64,000 nucleotides of DNA from Arachnopeziza araneosa (Eukaryota; Ascomycota; Leotiomycetes; Helotiales; Arachnopezizaceae), in assembly GCA_003988855.1 (NCBI GenBank), contig QYAI01000026.1, positions 186,001 through 250,000 on the forward strand, written 5' to 3'. The notes beneath the pieces were generated by a model. It searched no databases and was not told the origin of the DNA. It worked only from the letters and a program-made list of their open reading frames with translations. The translations under genes were made by a program, and so were the position numbers. Of this stretch, positions 32,553-44,502 are shown in pieces (position 1 is the first letter of the stretch; each line of letters starts with the position of its first letter).

Positions 32553-35500
32553 CTATCTCTGCTTTTTACTCCCCTTCCCACTTCCACCGCCCTTCCCCTT
32601 CCCAGGCGCCCCTTTACTTCCACCACCTCCTGCACTCCCACCAGCCATCATAACCCTCACCTTAGACACAGGCACTGTATTAGTGATCTCCTCTATCTTC
32701 CAGCGCTTTAAAAGCTCCACCTCCCTCGGCCACATCCTCTCACCATCCTCACTCTTGTCATCAACCTTCCCTTTCTGGCTCGCATCACTCGTCCATTTGC
32801 CCACAATCTCCTTGATCGCCTTCCCCTTCTTTTGGGCTCCCGGTTGCAGCTTAGCTTTGTACTTATACTTCCCCATTGCCGCCCAGGGCGCACATACCGG
32901 CACCGCTTCGAGAATCTCGTCGCCTTTGAGCGGCAAGCCGACAAGATTCTCAAATGCCATTAGCTTCTCCTCCTCTCCTTCATCTAGCAATTTCTCGCCT
33001 TGCTCTAGCATTTTCTTGCGTGTCTCTTCATGCTCAGCTGTTTCCTCTTGAGTCCGCTGATGCTGTGCTCGTCTTCGCTCTTTTTGAAATGCAAGTTCAG
33101 CCTCTCGAGCAGCTTTTGTTGCAGCTTCCACAAGGGCCTTTTGGGCACCCGCTGCAGCGCCAATGAGTCGTTGAGCTGCAAGACGATCTTCTTCGTCCTG
33201 ATCTTTGTATTTTGTGGCCATTTTCTTAGCCTTTCCTTTCTTGCCGCGTTTGAGAGGCCCTTGCTTGTTACTTGGAGTTTGAGTCCCTGTGGCGATAGTA
33301 GATGGGGCAATGCTGCCGAACTCTGATCCAGATTCTTGTGCTTCCTCGGCTACTGCCGGCATCTCTGGTTCTATGAGGGTGTTGTTTAACGTGAGAGCAG
33401 ACACTCCTTCAACTGGCGCATCTAGAGTGACTGGGTCAGACGATGCATGAGCTTGTAGTGGGTTGGCATGTATCCGATCATTTTCGGAATGATAACCCTC
33501 GTCTCCATTACTCAGTTGATCATCGTCTTCTTCCGGTGTATCTACAGCAGCTTCATCATGAGATAAAGCTGCTTCTGTCGGTTCGAGCCCAGATTCTGCG
33601 TTTAAAACCGACTCCTCTAAAGGTGTATCATCTTGCAGCCTATGCTTGACATGGTTGACTTTACTTTCCTCGCTGACCAAAAACAAGATACCAAATCCAA
33701 GTAGCAGGACAGCTGGAGACAAAAAGTTTTTCTTACCACGAACCATAAAACTACCTGTGGGTAGAAAGTCTCCAGTCGGTGCCGACTTAGACACTTGATC
33801 GGCGTTCACCCACCAAGCAGGCATGCCGGCTTTGGAATCCCACGCCGATGAACATGCTACAGCGAGAGTTCCTGCTTGTGATAGAGTCGAAGGAGGTATT
33901 GGAGCATCCGGTGTCTTTGGGTTATTCTTGATAACGACGGTAGCAGCGCCTTCCAGATCAGCATGAACATACACATCCCCCTTTTTGAGATACCTGAAGG
34001 ATGTAAGTTATTTCCTCAATTATGACAAAGATTAAACACTCACTTTTTGTACAGCATCTCATTTTGCTGGGCGTCTTTTCCACCAAGAACCAGATACCCA
34101 TCAGATGAAACGAACCAGATGAACTTTTCAAACCACATTAACTTTCTTACTGGGCGCAAGATTGCCTTCTCTTGCTTCAGACCCTTCTTGAGATCTTGCG
34201 TGATCTTAGCCTCCTGACTTTTCAACGCCTTAGTCGAAGACTGCAAAGTCTTCTGTTCTTTCTCCACGGCAGATCGTCTTTGATCGTAATATTCTCCAGC
34301 ATTTGCCCATGGAGTCAGGGCGAGATTGACGTCAATCGATAGTCTTTTATCCACAGATTTTACAGCTGGCTTCGCCTGTTCCTCATCTTCATCTTCCGAG
34401 ACCGCACTATCTGTATCATAATTCGATGCCTCGTCTTCAGCATCCTCTTCCTCCTCATCAAGAAGCAGAGTGATTGTGTTTTGTTCAAGTTTTAATGGTA
34501 GCTTGATCATTTCAGCAACGGGATTCTGTCGCCGCCGCTCCATCTCAATAAGCTTGCCAATCTCAACCCAGTCCATACCCTGCGCCACAAGTCCATTAAC
34601 GGCATCGATTGCTTCTTGAACTCGTTCGACATTCGCTTCCAAGGCGGCGGCTTTTCTCTCATTCAGTGCCTGGGTTTCTTGCAAACCACCAAGTCTCTTC
34701 TGTTGATCTTGTCGAGCAGCTGCAATTTTCTTCTTGGCGTTGAGTTCTCGTTCTTCTAGGCGTGACTCTAGCTTCTGCCCTTCGATAGACGAAAAGAACT
34801 CGTCGGCGGTTTTATTGAAACCTTCGAATTCTAAGAAAACTGTAGCTGGGTCGTTCTGGAACTGCAGTGGTTTGAATGGATGAAAATCGTCATAGATGAG
34901 AAATCTGCGCGAATTAGATTCTTGAATATTTGGATTCTCAGAAATGCCTTCTTTGACAGCCTCATCATAGCCAGCCTTTTTCTTCGCAATAATATAGCCC
35001 TTGGTGACATTTGAACTTGTAATCTCGTGTACAACGCGTTGAGCTTCCTGTAAAGACCGCAGTAGATGATCTAATAGACTATCACTCTGTATTACATCAG
35101 CGGGTTTGAGAGTTGAATCGAACTCAGTCACCCGCATAGCGTGATCTACCAGCATTGGAGGATACTCGGTGATAGAAACGGCCAGGGCCTTTCTCAATGC
35201 GTCTGTGTTCTTCTTCTTAGGCTTCTTCCCAGCTACCAAGCCGTCATCTTCTCTATCCACTGCTTTTTGCAAGGCATCTTGTAAACGCTCTTTTGTCAAA
35301 GGCGGAATTCCCCCATAGTTCTGTCTGTTCTTCAAAGAGTATGTAAGGTTAACCCTAAGTTCCTCTTGTCCCTCCCCTTCCGGCACTATTCGCTGCAATG
35401 CCAAAATCTTTAACTCCTTGTCCGTCAAGATTATATTCCCGCTGGCGTAGAACTCTAGAAACAGCTTGTAGTTTCCATCGCTGAACTGGAACTCAATGAC

Positions 35501-35837
35501 TCTGTCAGTACCAACTTGCGAAACAGCAGTGACTCTTCGTGTCTTCAAAAACTTCCGCAGTCGCGCCACGAACGCAGATGGCTCTGCCGTGGTGGCTCGA
35601 GCATAATCTGTAAGATGGCATCGGAACCCGGAGTCTATAATAATCTGCTGCTTGTTGTCGGGTTTCGAAAACTTGATCAGGAAGATTTTGGTGGAGAGGT
35701 CGTAGACATTGGAGACACGCAGAGTCACAAGGGCGTTGGAGAGCTCGTGGGCTATAACCTGAGTATATCAGCTATGAACTCTGATTCTGGAGGGCTCATA
35801 ATACCTTGACATCTATTGAGGAAAATCTCTGCTTCAT
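32553..35837 (-). CDS. RQC2: Ribosome quality control complex subunit 2 (NEMF/Tae2 family)
   Basis: Rqc2 binds stalled 60S subunits with peptidyl-tRNA, recruits the ligase Ltn1 and directs C-terminal Ala/Thr (CAT) tailing. Exons 35837-35805, 35758-34044 and 33993-32553 give 1062 aa. The 11-codon first exon (MKQRFSSIDVK) supplies the conserved NFACT-N start and joins VIAHELSNALVTLRVSNVYD. The GFRCHLTDYAR and RLRKFLKTRRV blocks follow, then a long coiled coil (about 330-500). The second splice creates YKKYLKKGDVYVHADLEGAA, start of the NFACT-R domain, and GSFMVRGKKNFLSPAVLLLG completes it. An acidic linker, a second coiled coil and the C-terminal CAPWAAMGKYKYKAKLQPG domain follow. The tail is Gly/Lys-rich (GKGKGGGSGKGSKKQR). 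Confidence 0.93.
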
Positions 35838-36509
35838 TTTGGGACTGAAGACAAGAGAGTGGGTGAAAATGTGGAGGGGTAATTTCGATGATGCTTTGGG
35901 ACAGGGACCCCAAAATTCGGCCACCGTAGTGATGACTGCTGAAACTACTGTTGATGAGATAGATGTCTTTTATTCACTCTAGCGTACGAAACGCGAAGAG
36001 CTTGAAATTTATGACTCTGACTGTGGCAAAGTCTTCGTTGATTCCCACGTCAAGGGGTTTCAAGTTATTTCTACCTACTTCTCTATCATCAACGTATCTA
36101 ATCGAAAAATTCCTGGCTTAGTTTGCAAACAGCATTCATTCCTATTCCTAAACCTTTCAAGTTGCAAATCTTGATCTTGCTCATGTTTACAGTAGTCAAA
36201 TAGTCGTTGATCAGCTTAACTCAGGTGACTTTTTGTTAAGAGTAATAAGTTTTCATTGAGCTCTTTCGAATATGGAAAGGGAACGATTAAAAAACGCTGG
36301 GTATAAATAGCAGGTGGCAAAGCACAAGGCAAACCCCGTCTAAGCAATAACATGACGAGTAATAGTTCATAACATTAGTAATGAATAGGTATACAGTCTT
36401 CATTCGAACCTCGTTCAGTTAAATTAACGAGCGTGATCAATTCATTATAGGCCCCTTAGAAAAGTCTGCAAACCCGTCCCTCATCATCTTGCTCCTACTA
36501 AGTAGTTTC
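35838..36509. other. Intergenic, RQC2 promoter and OPT 3' flank
   Basis: About 670 bp, AT-rich, no gene or repeat recognised. Confidence 0.5.
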
Positions 36510-39500
36510 CTAAGCCCAAGTCTTTGGTCCGATTGTTTGACCGTCCGGGACCACCTTCCGCACAGCGGAGTCTGTCATATCCAATGTATCAAAGACGGCA
36601 ACGTTTCCATACCACTGTGCTAATTAGCATTATCGTCCTTCTTCTTGGCATATCAGAACTCACATTTGGTGCTTTAGCGTTTGTAAGGATGAGAGTGAAG
36701 AAGATGAGGAGCGTGCAAAGAATAAGGCCGGTATCGAGGGCGGCGGAAGTAACATAGTTCTGTAACATATTAGTATGTAGCAATATAATGCGGGATAATA
36801 GACATACATATTGACTCCACCATCCGAAATAACGTTTTCTGAGGAATCTATTGAATACAAAGCCAACGGCGCCCCAGGATAAGTAGTTATATGCTGTTGC
36901 CGGTGGAATTTGTCCGATTCCTCCAAACATGATAGGGACACTTAGGTATCTGAAGAAACTCTTTGGCCATCTCCTTGCGGCCAACCAGGTGGCAATGGGG
37001 AGGAGGAATCCGAGGAGGAAGAACCAAAGTAGCTTAGCGTAGATAGCTCCTGGCGAGAATATACGAGATGGGCCAACAGCGCCCCAGATGACTGAGGCGG
37101 TGAAGAACACGTTACCTCCAGGGCAAGTATATGAGTTTGCTTGCTCGGGAGTACAGATGCTACGATTTTTTAGTTAATAAAAAGAGTGGGGTTGAAGAGT
37201 GACGAACTCTTTAATGCTTCCTAGAGCCCAGTTCATGACAGCAATTTGGACGATTGAACTCCAGAGGGTGGCAACTGATGGAGTTAGACAACATACCACC
37301 AATTCAGATGAGACGCAAACCTGTTTGGGACCAAAACATAGTTCTGGGTGGAACCTTCAGATAATGTCCTAATTTAAGATCCTGTACAAAGTATTGTGCT
37401 TGAACCATGGTGATGTAACCTTTTCAAGTTAGTGCAATTCATTCCATAGTATGTTCCAGTTCTTACCGTAGGATTTGAACATCATCATGGCCAAAGGCTT
37501 ACCAGGAGTCATGTATCCAACAATGAACTCCGTGATAACGTTGAGACCGATCTGGATATTTGTCGTGGCAAAAATGATGCCGATTGGGACCATAAAGAAA
37601 ATGGGAATGATGATGCACACAATAAAGGACCACCAAGAGAAGTGTGTGCTCCACACGTAGATGGTAACATAGCTGAGACCAATCATGAGAACGAAGAGGA
37701 CAGCATACCACCTAGCCGCACGTCAGTTTGCAAATTGGAAAGAAGAGGCGGCCTACTAACCAATCAGGTGCTTCCTGATACTTCTTCATCAGTTTCATGT
37801 GTACATCGTCTTCCTGGTCTCTGGCTTGCTTCCATTGTCTCCAAATAGTCTTGCTATGATAACTATCAAAAGTCAGCAAGGCTAGTTCATTCTCTACCAA
37901 TTTTACTTACAGAGCAGTGTGAACAATAACAGCCATGATTCCAGCAAATGAGATTCCATAGCACAAAGCGAAGTTTGTAGAGAGGAAAATTGGCGAGTAG
38001 GATTTATACAAGTCCTCTTGGAACTCAAAGTTGGAATCCAAGATCCGGGACACATTGTACCGAGCTCCAGTATTATCGTAACTGTGCGAGTCTTGCATAG
38101 GGAAATAGTCTGCATACCTGTTTCCTAATGTTAGTTCTCATGGAGCTTATATTTCGTAATGCATTGTAGGCTCACCATGTTCCAGTGTAATGAACGCCCA
38201 ACGCAGTGAAGATGATAAAAATGACGAGACCAATCAAGGTGTTCATGATAGCATACCAAGGGCTAAAGTTTGTTAGATCGGATGTAAGACATTTGAAAGA
38301 AGCACTGACGGGATCAAGGGAGATAGAGTATAACCAGTGATGACGGTCCAATCGAACGTGATAGGAATTATGCCGAGACCTATATATCGTCAGTCGTAAT
38401 CTAGATGTTCAATTGGAATAATCTACCTGTCAAGCCTCCAAATACCTGGTTTACAACGACATTCTTCGGTGCGATCCAGCAGGCAAATGTAAAGTATGAA
38501 AGACCTTGGAAAATCCACCCAGGGAAAAAGTACCAAACAAAAGAGCCTGATATCTTCAAGTTAGCTTCATACTTGGACGTTTGATGCAGATACACTTACC
38601 AGCCATAACGTACAAGAACCAACGATACCTGGAGATAGACCAGCCATTTGTTTTCGCTGGATCAGATGGGCTATGGTCATGCAGCGTATACATGAGAGCA
38701 CAGTTTACCAAATCAGCTGGCCAAATCATGGCGGCAGGCCAGACTAGCCATCTTCGACAAATACCAGCCAATCCGTAGCCAAGCATCTGGTTAGAGATTG
38801 CAAACAACAATTGGAAACCCCAACCGAAGTTCTGACCGTAGAAGACCATCTGGGAAACCAGCACATCTGTAGCGTAAATCGCGCCTCCAGCGTAAGAAGC
38901 ATTGGCCATAACAACAATAATAGCATGCTCCTTGTAATTGAATTTGCCGGGACGAAGATTGAACTTCAATCCAATGAGTGGAATAGTCCATACATGATCT
39001 GGCATAACAATATCCCAGGCCAGAGCAATGGGGTACGACACCAACTGGATGGCATATGTGGTGATAGCGATTGAAGGGTTGCGGAGGGAGAAGAGGCAGT
39101 TGATACCAGCTCCGACGGTGGTCAGAATCAGACCAATTGTCCAAGCACGAACGGTTGAAGCTGGTAAGTCCTCATCGTAGTTTCGAACCGTTGCTCGGAC
39201 CTGAAATGAGAGTTTAGCAGATTGTAAATGATAAGTACAGAGCTAGTTTACCTCGGGATATGGCGAGTTCTCTTCAAGTAAAGCCCTCTCGATTTCGACT
39301 CCTCTTTCAGCATTACCCTCCCTCAAAGCCATATCCATCTCATTTAATTCATCAATTGGAAGGTTAGGATCCAATTCATGTTCTTTAGAGAACATGGCAA
39401 GAGCATCGATTGCTGCAGAACCAGTTCTATCAATCTCCACGGCGGGATTCTTTTCGACTCCGGTAGATTCAGCGCCATCGCTGTGTTTTTCGGAGACCGA

Positions 39501-39578
39501 GTGGGTAGGTGAAACTTCTTGGATGATCTCATTGGCATTTTCATGGCGGCGCGCAGCCTTACGCCTGATAAAATCCAT
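36510..39578 (-). CDS. Oligopeptide transporter, OPT family
   Basis: OPT proteins are proton-coupled plasma-membrane importers of tetra/pentapeptides, glutathione or metal chelates. Thirteen exons give 822 aa: 39578-39252, 39200-38600, 38546-38427, 38379-38310, 38262-38176, 38117-37911, 37853-37761, 37711-37467, 37419-37321, 37274-37208, 37159-36808, 36759-36664 and 36614-36510. All introns are 46-56 nt and every joint restores OPT sequence. A cytosolic acidic N-terminus (about 1-115) is followed by many TM helices with family blocks: TVGAGINCLFSLRNPSI, the FFPGWIFQGLSYFTFACWIA region, FGGLTGLGIIPITFDW, GYMTPGKPLAMMMFKSYGYI, QDLKLGHYLKVPPRTMFWSQ, ICTPEQANSYTCPGG and WWSQYNYVTSAALDTG. The last exon supplies WYGNVAVFDTLDM and is easily missed. 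The donor of exon 10 (GTTCGT) is weak but phase and sequence require it. Substrate unknown. Confidence 0.93.
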
Positions 39579-40341
39579 GGTTGGAGGGGGTGCGTCAGAA
39601 CGTGACCAAAGGGTTCGGGGATATAATAAGAGCTTATACAATAGAATCAGAGAGATTAAAAGAGGAGGAAAGGCAGAAACATCGGCTTAATCGAAGCTGT
39701 AGCTCGAAGCTGTAGCTCGAAGCTGAATGCGAGCTGACACGAGACCAAGGATAGATCCCGATTTCTCTTGTGCTGCGTGACAAGTAGGGAAGGATTGGGG
39801 GACCAGCGACAGATCATATACTGATGTAACACTGTTCAACGTCGACGGCCTTCCCAATCTGTCAGACTCGAAAATGCTGCCAAGCGGGTAACCCGAATAT
39901 ATGGATCATGCGACATCCTTCCATCTATCGTCTAGAGTTGACGATTATCAGCCCAGCCGTCAGGGAAAGAGGCAAATGAATTCCGGCTTCCTATCTCGAA
40001 CGTGGTCCTATTTCCTTGCCATTGAAGTCCGTGAGGCAGAAGACGAATACATGCGCGGCCGCTGGGCAGTGTGAAACGTCTCGATATCCCGCGCCATCGA
40101 CTGGATAGATAAGGATGCTATGCAATCTCCATATAAAGATCATTCAGGCTGAAACTCAATCAACGCAAAGCAACATGGGAGCGACGCAAGGAAGGGAGTA
40201 ATTGGACAATTAATGCTTTCCATCAAACTTGACGGGCCGGGGTGGATGAGTTTGAATTTATCTGCACATGCCCTATCTAATCAATGTGCTCTCTATCTAA
40301 GCCTGAATTATGTTGACAGCCTCCAATCATGGCCATTTGGC
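39579..40341. other. Intergenic, OPT promoter
   Basis: About 760 bp. Just upstream of the OPT start (about 39693-39725) a short sequence GAAGCTGTAGCTC is tandemly repeated about two and a half times. Otherwise nothing recognised. Confidence 0.5.
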
Positions 40342-41791
40342 TCATGGGATCGACGCGTCGAAGACTAAAGATACCCCATCGTCGCCAGCAGTAACGACCT
40401 TCCGGCCATCAGAACCCTGTACAAAGCCCAAGACACCACCACCCTCCCCATCGCCGCGGTGACCTTTCCACTCTCTCACGAAGCCCGAATTAGCCATCCC
40501 CGTTCCTCCTCGCGTATCCCATCTTCTGACCACCCCGTCCATCCCACAGGAAGTGAGCAACCATCCGCCTCCAGATTTCACAAACTCGACCTTGACGACG
40601 GAGAAGTCCTCATGCGCCTCTTTGATATGTCTTCTAACCGCGAAGCGGTGGGCGCTATCGAACAACGCGATTGACCCGTCCACACTTCCCGCGGCTAGGA
40701 GGGTCAACGGGGGTGGCGCGAAAGCCAGCGTCTCAATGCCGTCCGTCTGAGCCTGTAAGTCGGCCAGGATTTGGCCAGACTGCCCCACCGCAGCAGCAGC
40801 AGAGATAGCAGCCTTCCCTTTTGATTTTCCGGCCCCACTTTTCGCACCTGAAGAGGCAGCTCCCAGCGTTGTGTCAGAACCTAATCTAGGGAGTCCGACA
40901 ACTTTAATTGCGCCTCCAGCACCTCCAACCACTAACAGCGTGCCGGTGGGGGCGATAGCGACGCTGTAGAGGCCGCCTTCCACCGCGAATCGTTGGTCAG
41001 TCGATGTTAAGCCAACGACATAGGCCCCTCCATTTCCCTGTGTAAGTTCTGACGCTGAGCCAAAGACGTCCCACACGTAGAGTGAGCCATCTTCCGATAC
41101 CGTGGCCAAGAGTTTCCCGTCTGCGCTCCATGCACCCGCCGTACATGATTCGGTGTGAAGAAAGTATGATTGCACAATCTGGAGTTCTCCACCTTCAACG
41201 GTATATACCCATACAGAGCCGTCATTAGCTCCCAGAGCAACGGTATTGGGATGTAGAGGGTGCGGGCAGGATTGCAGCCAGTTGATCTCTTCGACTTCCT
41301 GGGCTTCGGTGATGAAATTCCATTTTGGGCCCTTGTATGCACGCAGTTTCCCGTCCAGCCCGCCTGATAAGAGGAAATCCCCAGAAGGGTATGTGAATGT
41401 CAGCGCATTTATCGAATCTGTGTGGCCTTCCAATCTCGCCACTGGTTCTAGGCCTCTTCTCTCTGACCGTTCAGCTGGGGCAGCTTGGTAACTTGCAGGG
41501 AGAACAGGAGCTTCCACTGTAGTATCGAAGACATACCCCATGCCTCCCGCATCATCTCCTTCACTCCCTCCTGTCGCCACTATATTCGGATTTGTAGGAT
41601 GTTGTGCTATGCCAAAAATCGAATCTTTATGGAGATCGAAGTGCGCACTAGAGTCATTCTGGAGTTGGATTTCCTGGTCTTCCATATCCTCGTCACCTTC
41701 TTCAGAACCTGAATCCATAGCAGCATCACCATCCGAAAGTATCTCCTCTGCGGCATCGTTGGGATCAAGCATGACGGCCTCTTCTTCTTCT

Positions 41792-41823
<32 letters not shown>

Positions 41824-41856
41824 ATGGCGGGGTCCTTGGTGCTTGTGCGAGCTCAT
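40342..41856 (-). CDS. SQT1: Ribosome assembly WD40 protein Sqt1
   Basis: Sqt1 is the dedicated chaperone of ribosomal protein uL16 (Rpl10) in late 60S assembly; the animal relative is AAMP. The gene is a single exon of 504 codons, unusual among its intron-rich neighbours. The N-terminus carries an uninterrupted run of about 15 Glu (residues 12-26) followed by more acidic sequence. The WD40 propeller starts near HKDSIFGIAQHPTNPNIVAT. Repeats are visible at LEGHTDSINALTF, SCTAGAWSADGKLLATVSED with YVWDVF, SVAIAPTGTLLVVGGAGGAI, TLLAAGSVDGSIALFDS, LLTSCGMDGVVRRWDTR and the last KVVTAGDDGVSLVFDASIP. A Ser/Gly/Ala/Lys linker (SSGAKSGAGKSKGKAAIS) is inserted between blades. Confidence 0.88.
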
Positions 41857-42453
41857 TTTAGCGAGTATGAGGGCAGATAAATATGGTGAGATAGAGAAGA
41901 ATCAGTAGAAAGGCCTGCGATTTAAAGGAATGAATTCGGTGGTGTCTATTCTCCAGCCTTCGAAAAAGATTGCTAATCCAAGGAAAAAGTTGAGTTCGGT
42001 AAGCCCGCACAGACCATTTCAGCCTTTCTCAGCCTTGCTCAGCCTTGGGCCCTCCTTATTTATTTTGTTCTTTAAGCTTCATAAGATGATACAAGAGTAA
42101 GGATGAGAGAGAGAAAGTCGGGTGGGATCAAAATCTTTCTGAAAGTATGGGACGGGTGGTGGAGTACCTCCAGTATTGCTGACGCCGTCGCCTCTACAAT
42201 TATGTCTCGGAATAGCTCCATCCGCCGACTGCTTGCAGTAGTTCTCGGCATTCTCCTCAATCTCAAAATTGCTTTTCCTCCAGCTTTCCCTCAAAGACTT
42301 AGCTGCTCGATGGTTTGGCCCATAACATTCTCATTCGGATACCTTTGAGCCATCAGGTTGAGCTTATCGATGGCTTGTCCGGCTAGAGCCTTATATTGAA
42401 TCTCGAGTTTAGATGCAAATAATATACAACATCTTTGTCTACCATCAATTTCC
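41857..42453. other. Intergenic with a possible minus-strand coding fragment
   Basis: About 600 bp. On the minus strand downstream of the ligase gene (about 42450-42293) a frame reads GQAIDKLNLMAQRYPNENVM up to a TGA. A shifted frame continues with protein-like sequence (FEIEENAENYCKQSADGAIP). There is no start codon or splice context I can defend, so it is not called as a gene. Confidence 0.3.
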
Positions 42454-44502
42454 TCACAACTTTGCGCTCTTTGCTCTCCTAGCTTCTTTCTCTTTATCCC
42501 GTAGTAGTCTCCTCAAGATCTTCCCACTAGGACTCTTGGGAATGATGTCAATAAACTCCACACCACCCTTCAACCATTTGTGTCTCGATTTATGCTCTTC
42601 CACATATTTGCAAATCTCCCTCGCTGTCATACGATCATTGTCCTCCAAGCCCACTGACGCTGATTTAACAATAAATGCCTTTGGAATCTCGCCCGCATCG
42701 TCGTCCGGGACGGGAATCACCGCACAGTCAGCGACCGACGGGTGAGTAAGGAGATGAGCTTCCAGTTCCGCGGGAGCGACTTGTAGGCCCTACTACACGT
42801 TAGGCGTGGAAACTCCACTAACATGACTCGAGAAGCTCACCTTTACTTTAATCAACTCTTTAATTCTATCTACTATAACAACATGCTCGTTACCTTTCGC
42901 AGACTTTCTAATGAGAGCTTCATCACCCGTTCTCATCCACCTTCCTTTTCCATCTTTGTCCGGTAGGAAAGTTTCGTTATTTGCTTTTTCATTATTCAGA
43001 TAGCCAAGAACTACTGAAAGAGATTGAACGACGAGCTCGCCAGGTTGGTCAAATTCTGTGATTTCTACACCTTCGACTGAAACAATCTTTGCAGAAACCC
43101 CAGGGGCGAGAGAACCACTGGTGCCGAACGATATATCCTCCTCTGAAGTGGCACAGATCACCGTGGAGGTCTCTGTCAGGCCATAAGCTTGACGAATAAT
43201 CCAGGATGGATACAGTTTCTGGAGATCAGTAGCAGTTTCAGCTCCAAGAGGAGCAGCACCCGTGAATATTGCTCTGACGCTGCTGATATCGAACTTTTCA
43301 ACAGCAGGTTGATTTTTCATGATCCCAATTATGATGGGAGGGACCTAGGCAAGTAAGTCTCTATCGCACAACAGGAATGAAATACTGACTACGTAAAGAC
43401 ACTTGATCTTGTATGTCTGGATTGCACTCAAGAAGGATTGCAACTCAAATTTGGGAAGGATGATTACTTCGTCGCCTCTCCACGTACTAGCTTGGGCTAT
43501 GACAACTAGACCATAGATATGGCTCAGCGGTAAAAGACCAAGACAGACCTCAGATCCATTTCCAGGTCTTTTGTCTCTTACTGGCTTCTCATGGTAAGTA
43601 ACCTGAAGGACGTTTGAGATTACATTATGGTGGCTTATCATGACACCTTTCTAAATAGAGAGTCAGCGATTGCTCAGGATATGATTTACGATTTCGCTTA
43701 CTGGCAGTCCTGACGTTCCACTAGAATAACATAAGTATGCAGTTTGCCTTGCACCTTGTCCTTTCTTCCATTCCAAAGGCTCCAATGGCGGTAACTTCTT
43801 TCCTTTCGAAATCAGATTGCTAACAGTCTTGAAAGGAAGCTTCTTATCTGCCGAAAATGCTTTCGGCAGTTCTAAAAGATAAACGCGATTGTTCGGAATG
43901 CCGACAGCTTTTGCAGCATCTAAAGAGATTTCGAGAAGCGGTGTGCACTGTAGAGCAATGTCAACGAATCTATCTTCTCGTCCATTACTGCTCTGCTTAC
44001 TGTAAACAGCACCTTGGCTCCAGAAGATTTGAGCTGAAATTCCAGCTCTTTCGCCGAATATGCCGCATTCGCAGGGGTCGCAATCCCTGAGAGACGATGT
44101 GTAGCGTAAGCCAGTGTCATTGAATCAACCTGCGGGACTATTGTCAACGTGGTCCTTTTAAAATCTGCACCGGGATTCAAGTACGGTATTCAGCGCAAAG
44201 ATTCCGACCACTTTATCCCACTCCGTGCCCTCATTCGGCTTCCAACCAAACTCATCTGCCAATGCTCGTGCCAAGTAATCAACCCGTTCTACCATTTCGG
44301 CGGCCGTATAGCTTGCGCCTGTCAAACCGCAAGTGAAGGGATTTCGGGAGTCTTTGAGGGGACATCTTCCGTGCCTCTCATCCAGCATGAATTCAGAGAT
44401 AGGAATCGAATCTGGCGGAACTTGAGGCAGGATCAGCTTCAATCGCCATATACTTGTGTGTTCAAAGGTGGTAACGTACAGTATGGCAGGTTCGGAACCC
44501 AT
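42454..44502 (-). CDS. Acyl-CoA synthetase, 4-coumarate-CoA ligase-like, with peroxisomal signal
   Basis: This adenylate-forming enzyme activates a carboxylic acid with ATP and CoA. Six exons (44502-44185, 44129-44001, 43947-43702, 43650-43393, 43344-42841, 42789-42454) give 596 aa, all introns in phase 0. The AMP-binding P-loop YLCYSSGTSGLPKGVMISHH is completed by the third splice. Further motifs are RQAYGLTETSTV, the adenine-binding Asp in GRWMRTGDEALI, VDRIKELIKVKG (hinge, completed by the last splice) and the catalytic lysine in PKSPSGKILRR. The C-terminus is AKL, a valid PTS1, so import into peroxisomes is likely. Fungal relatives act on aromatic or medium-chain fatty acids, or in secondary metabolism; the substrate cannot be told from sequence. 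Confidence 0.92.

Noticed and set aside
41540..41908. Poly-Ser plus-strand ORF
   Set aside because: Antisense shadow of the poly-Glu run in SQT1.
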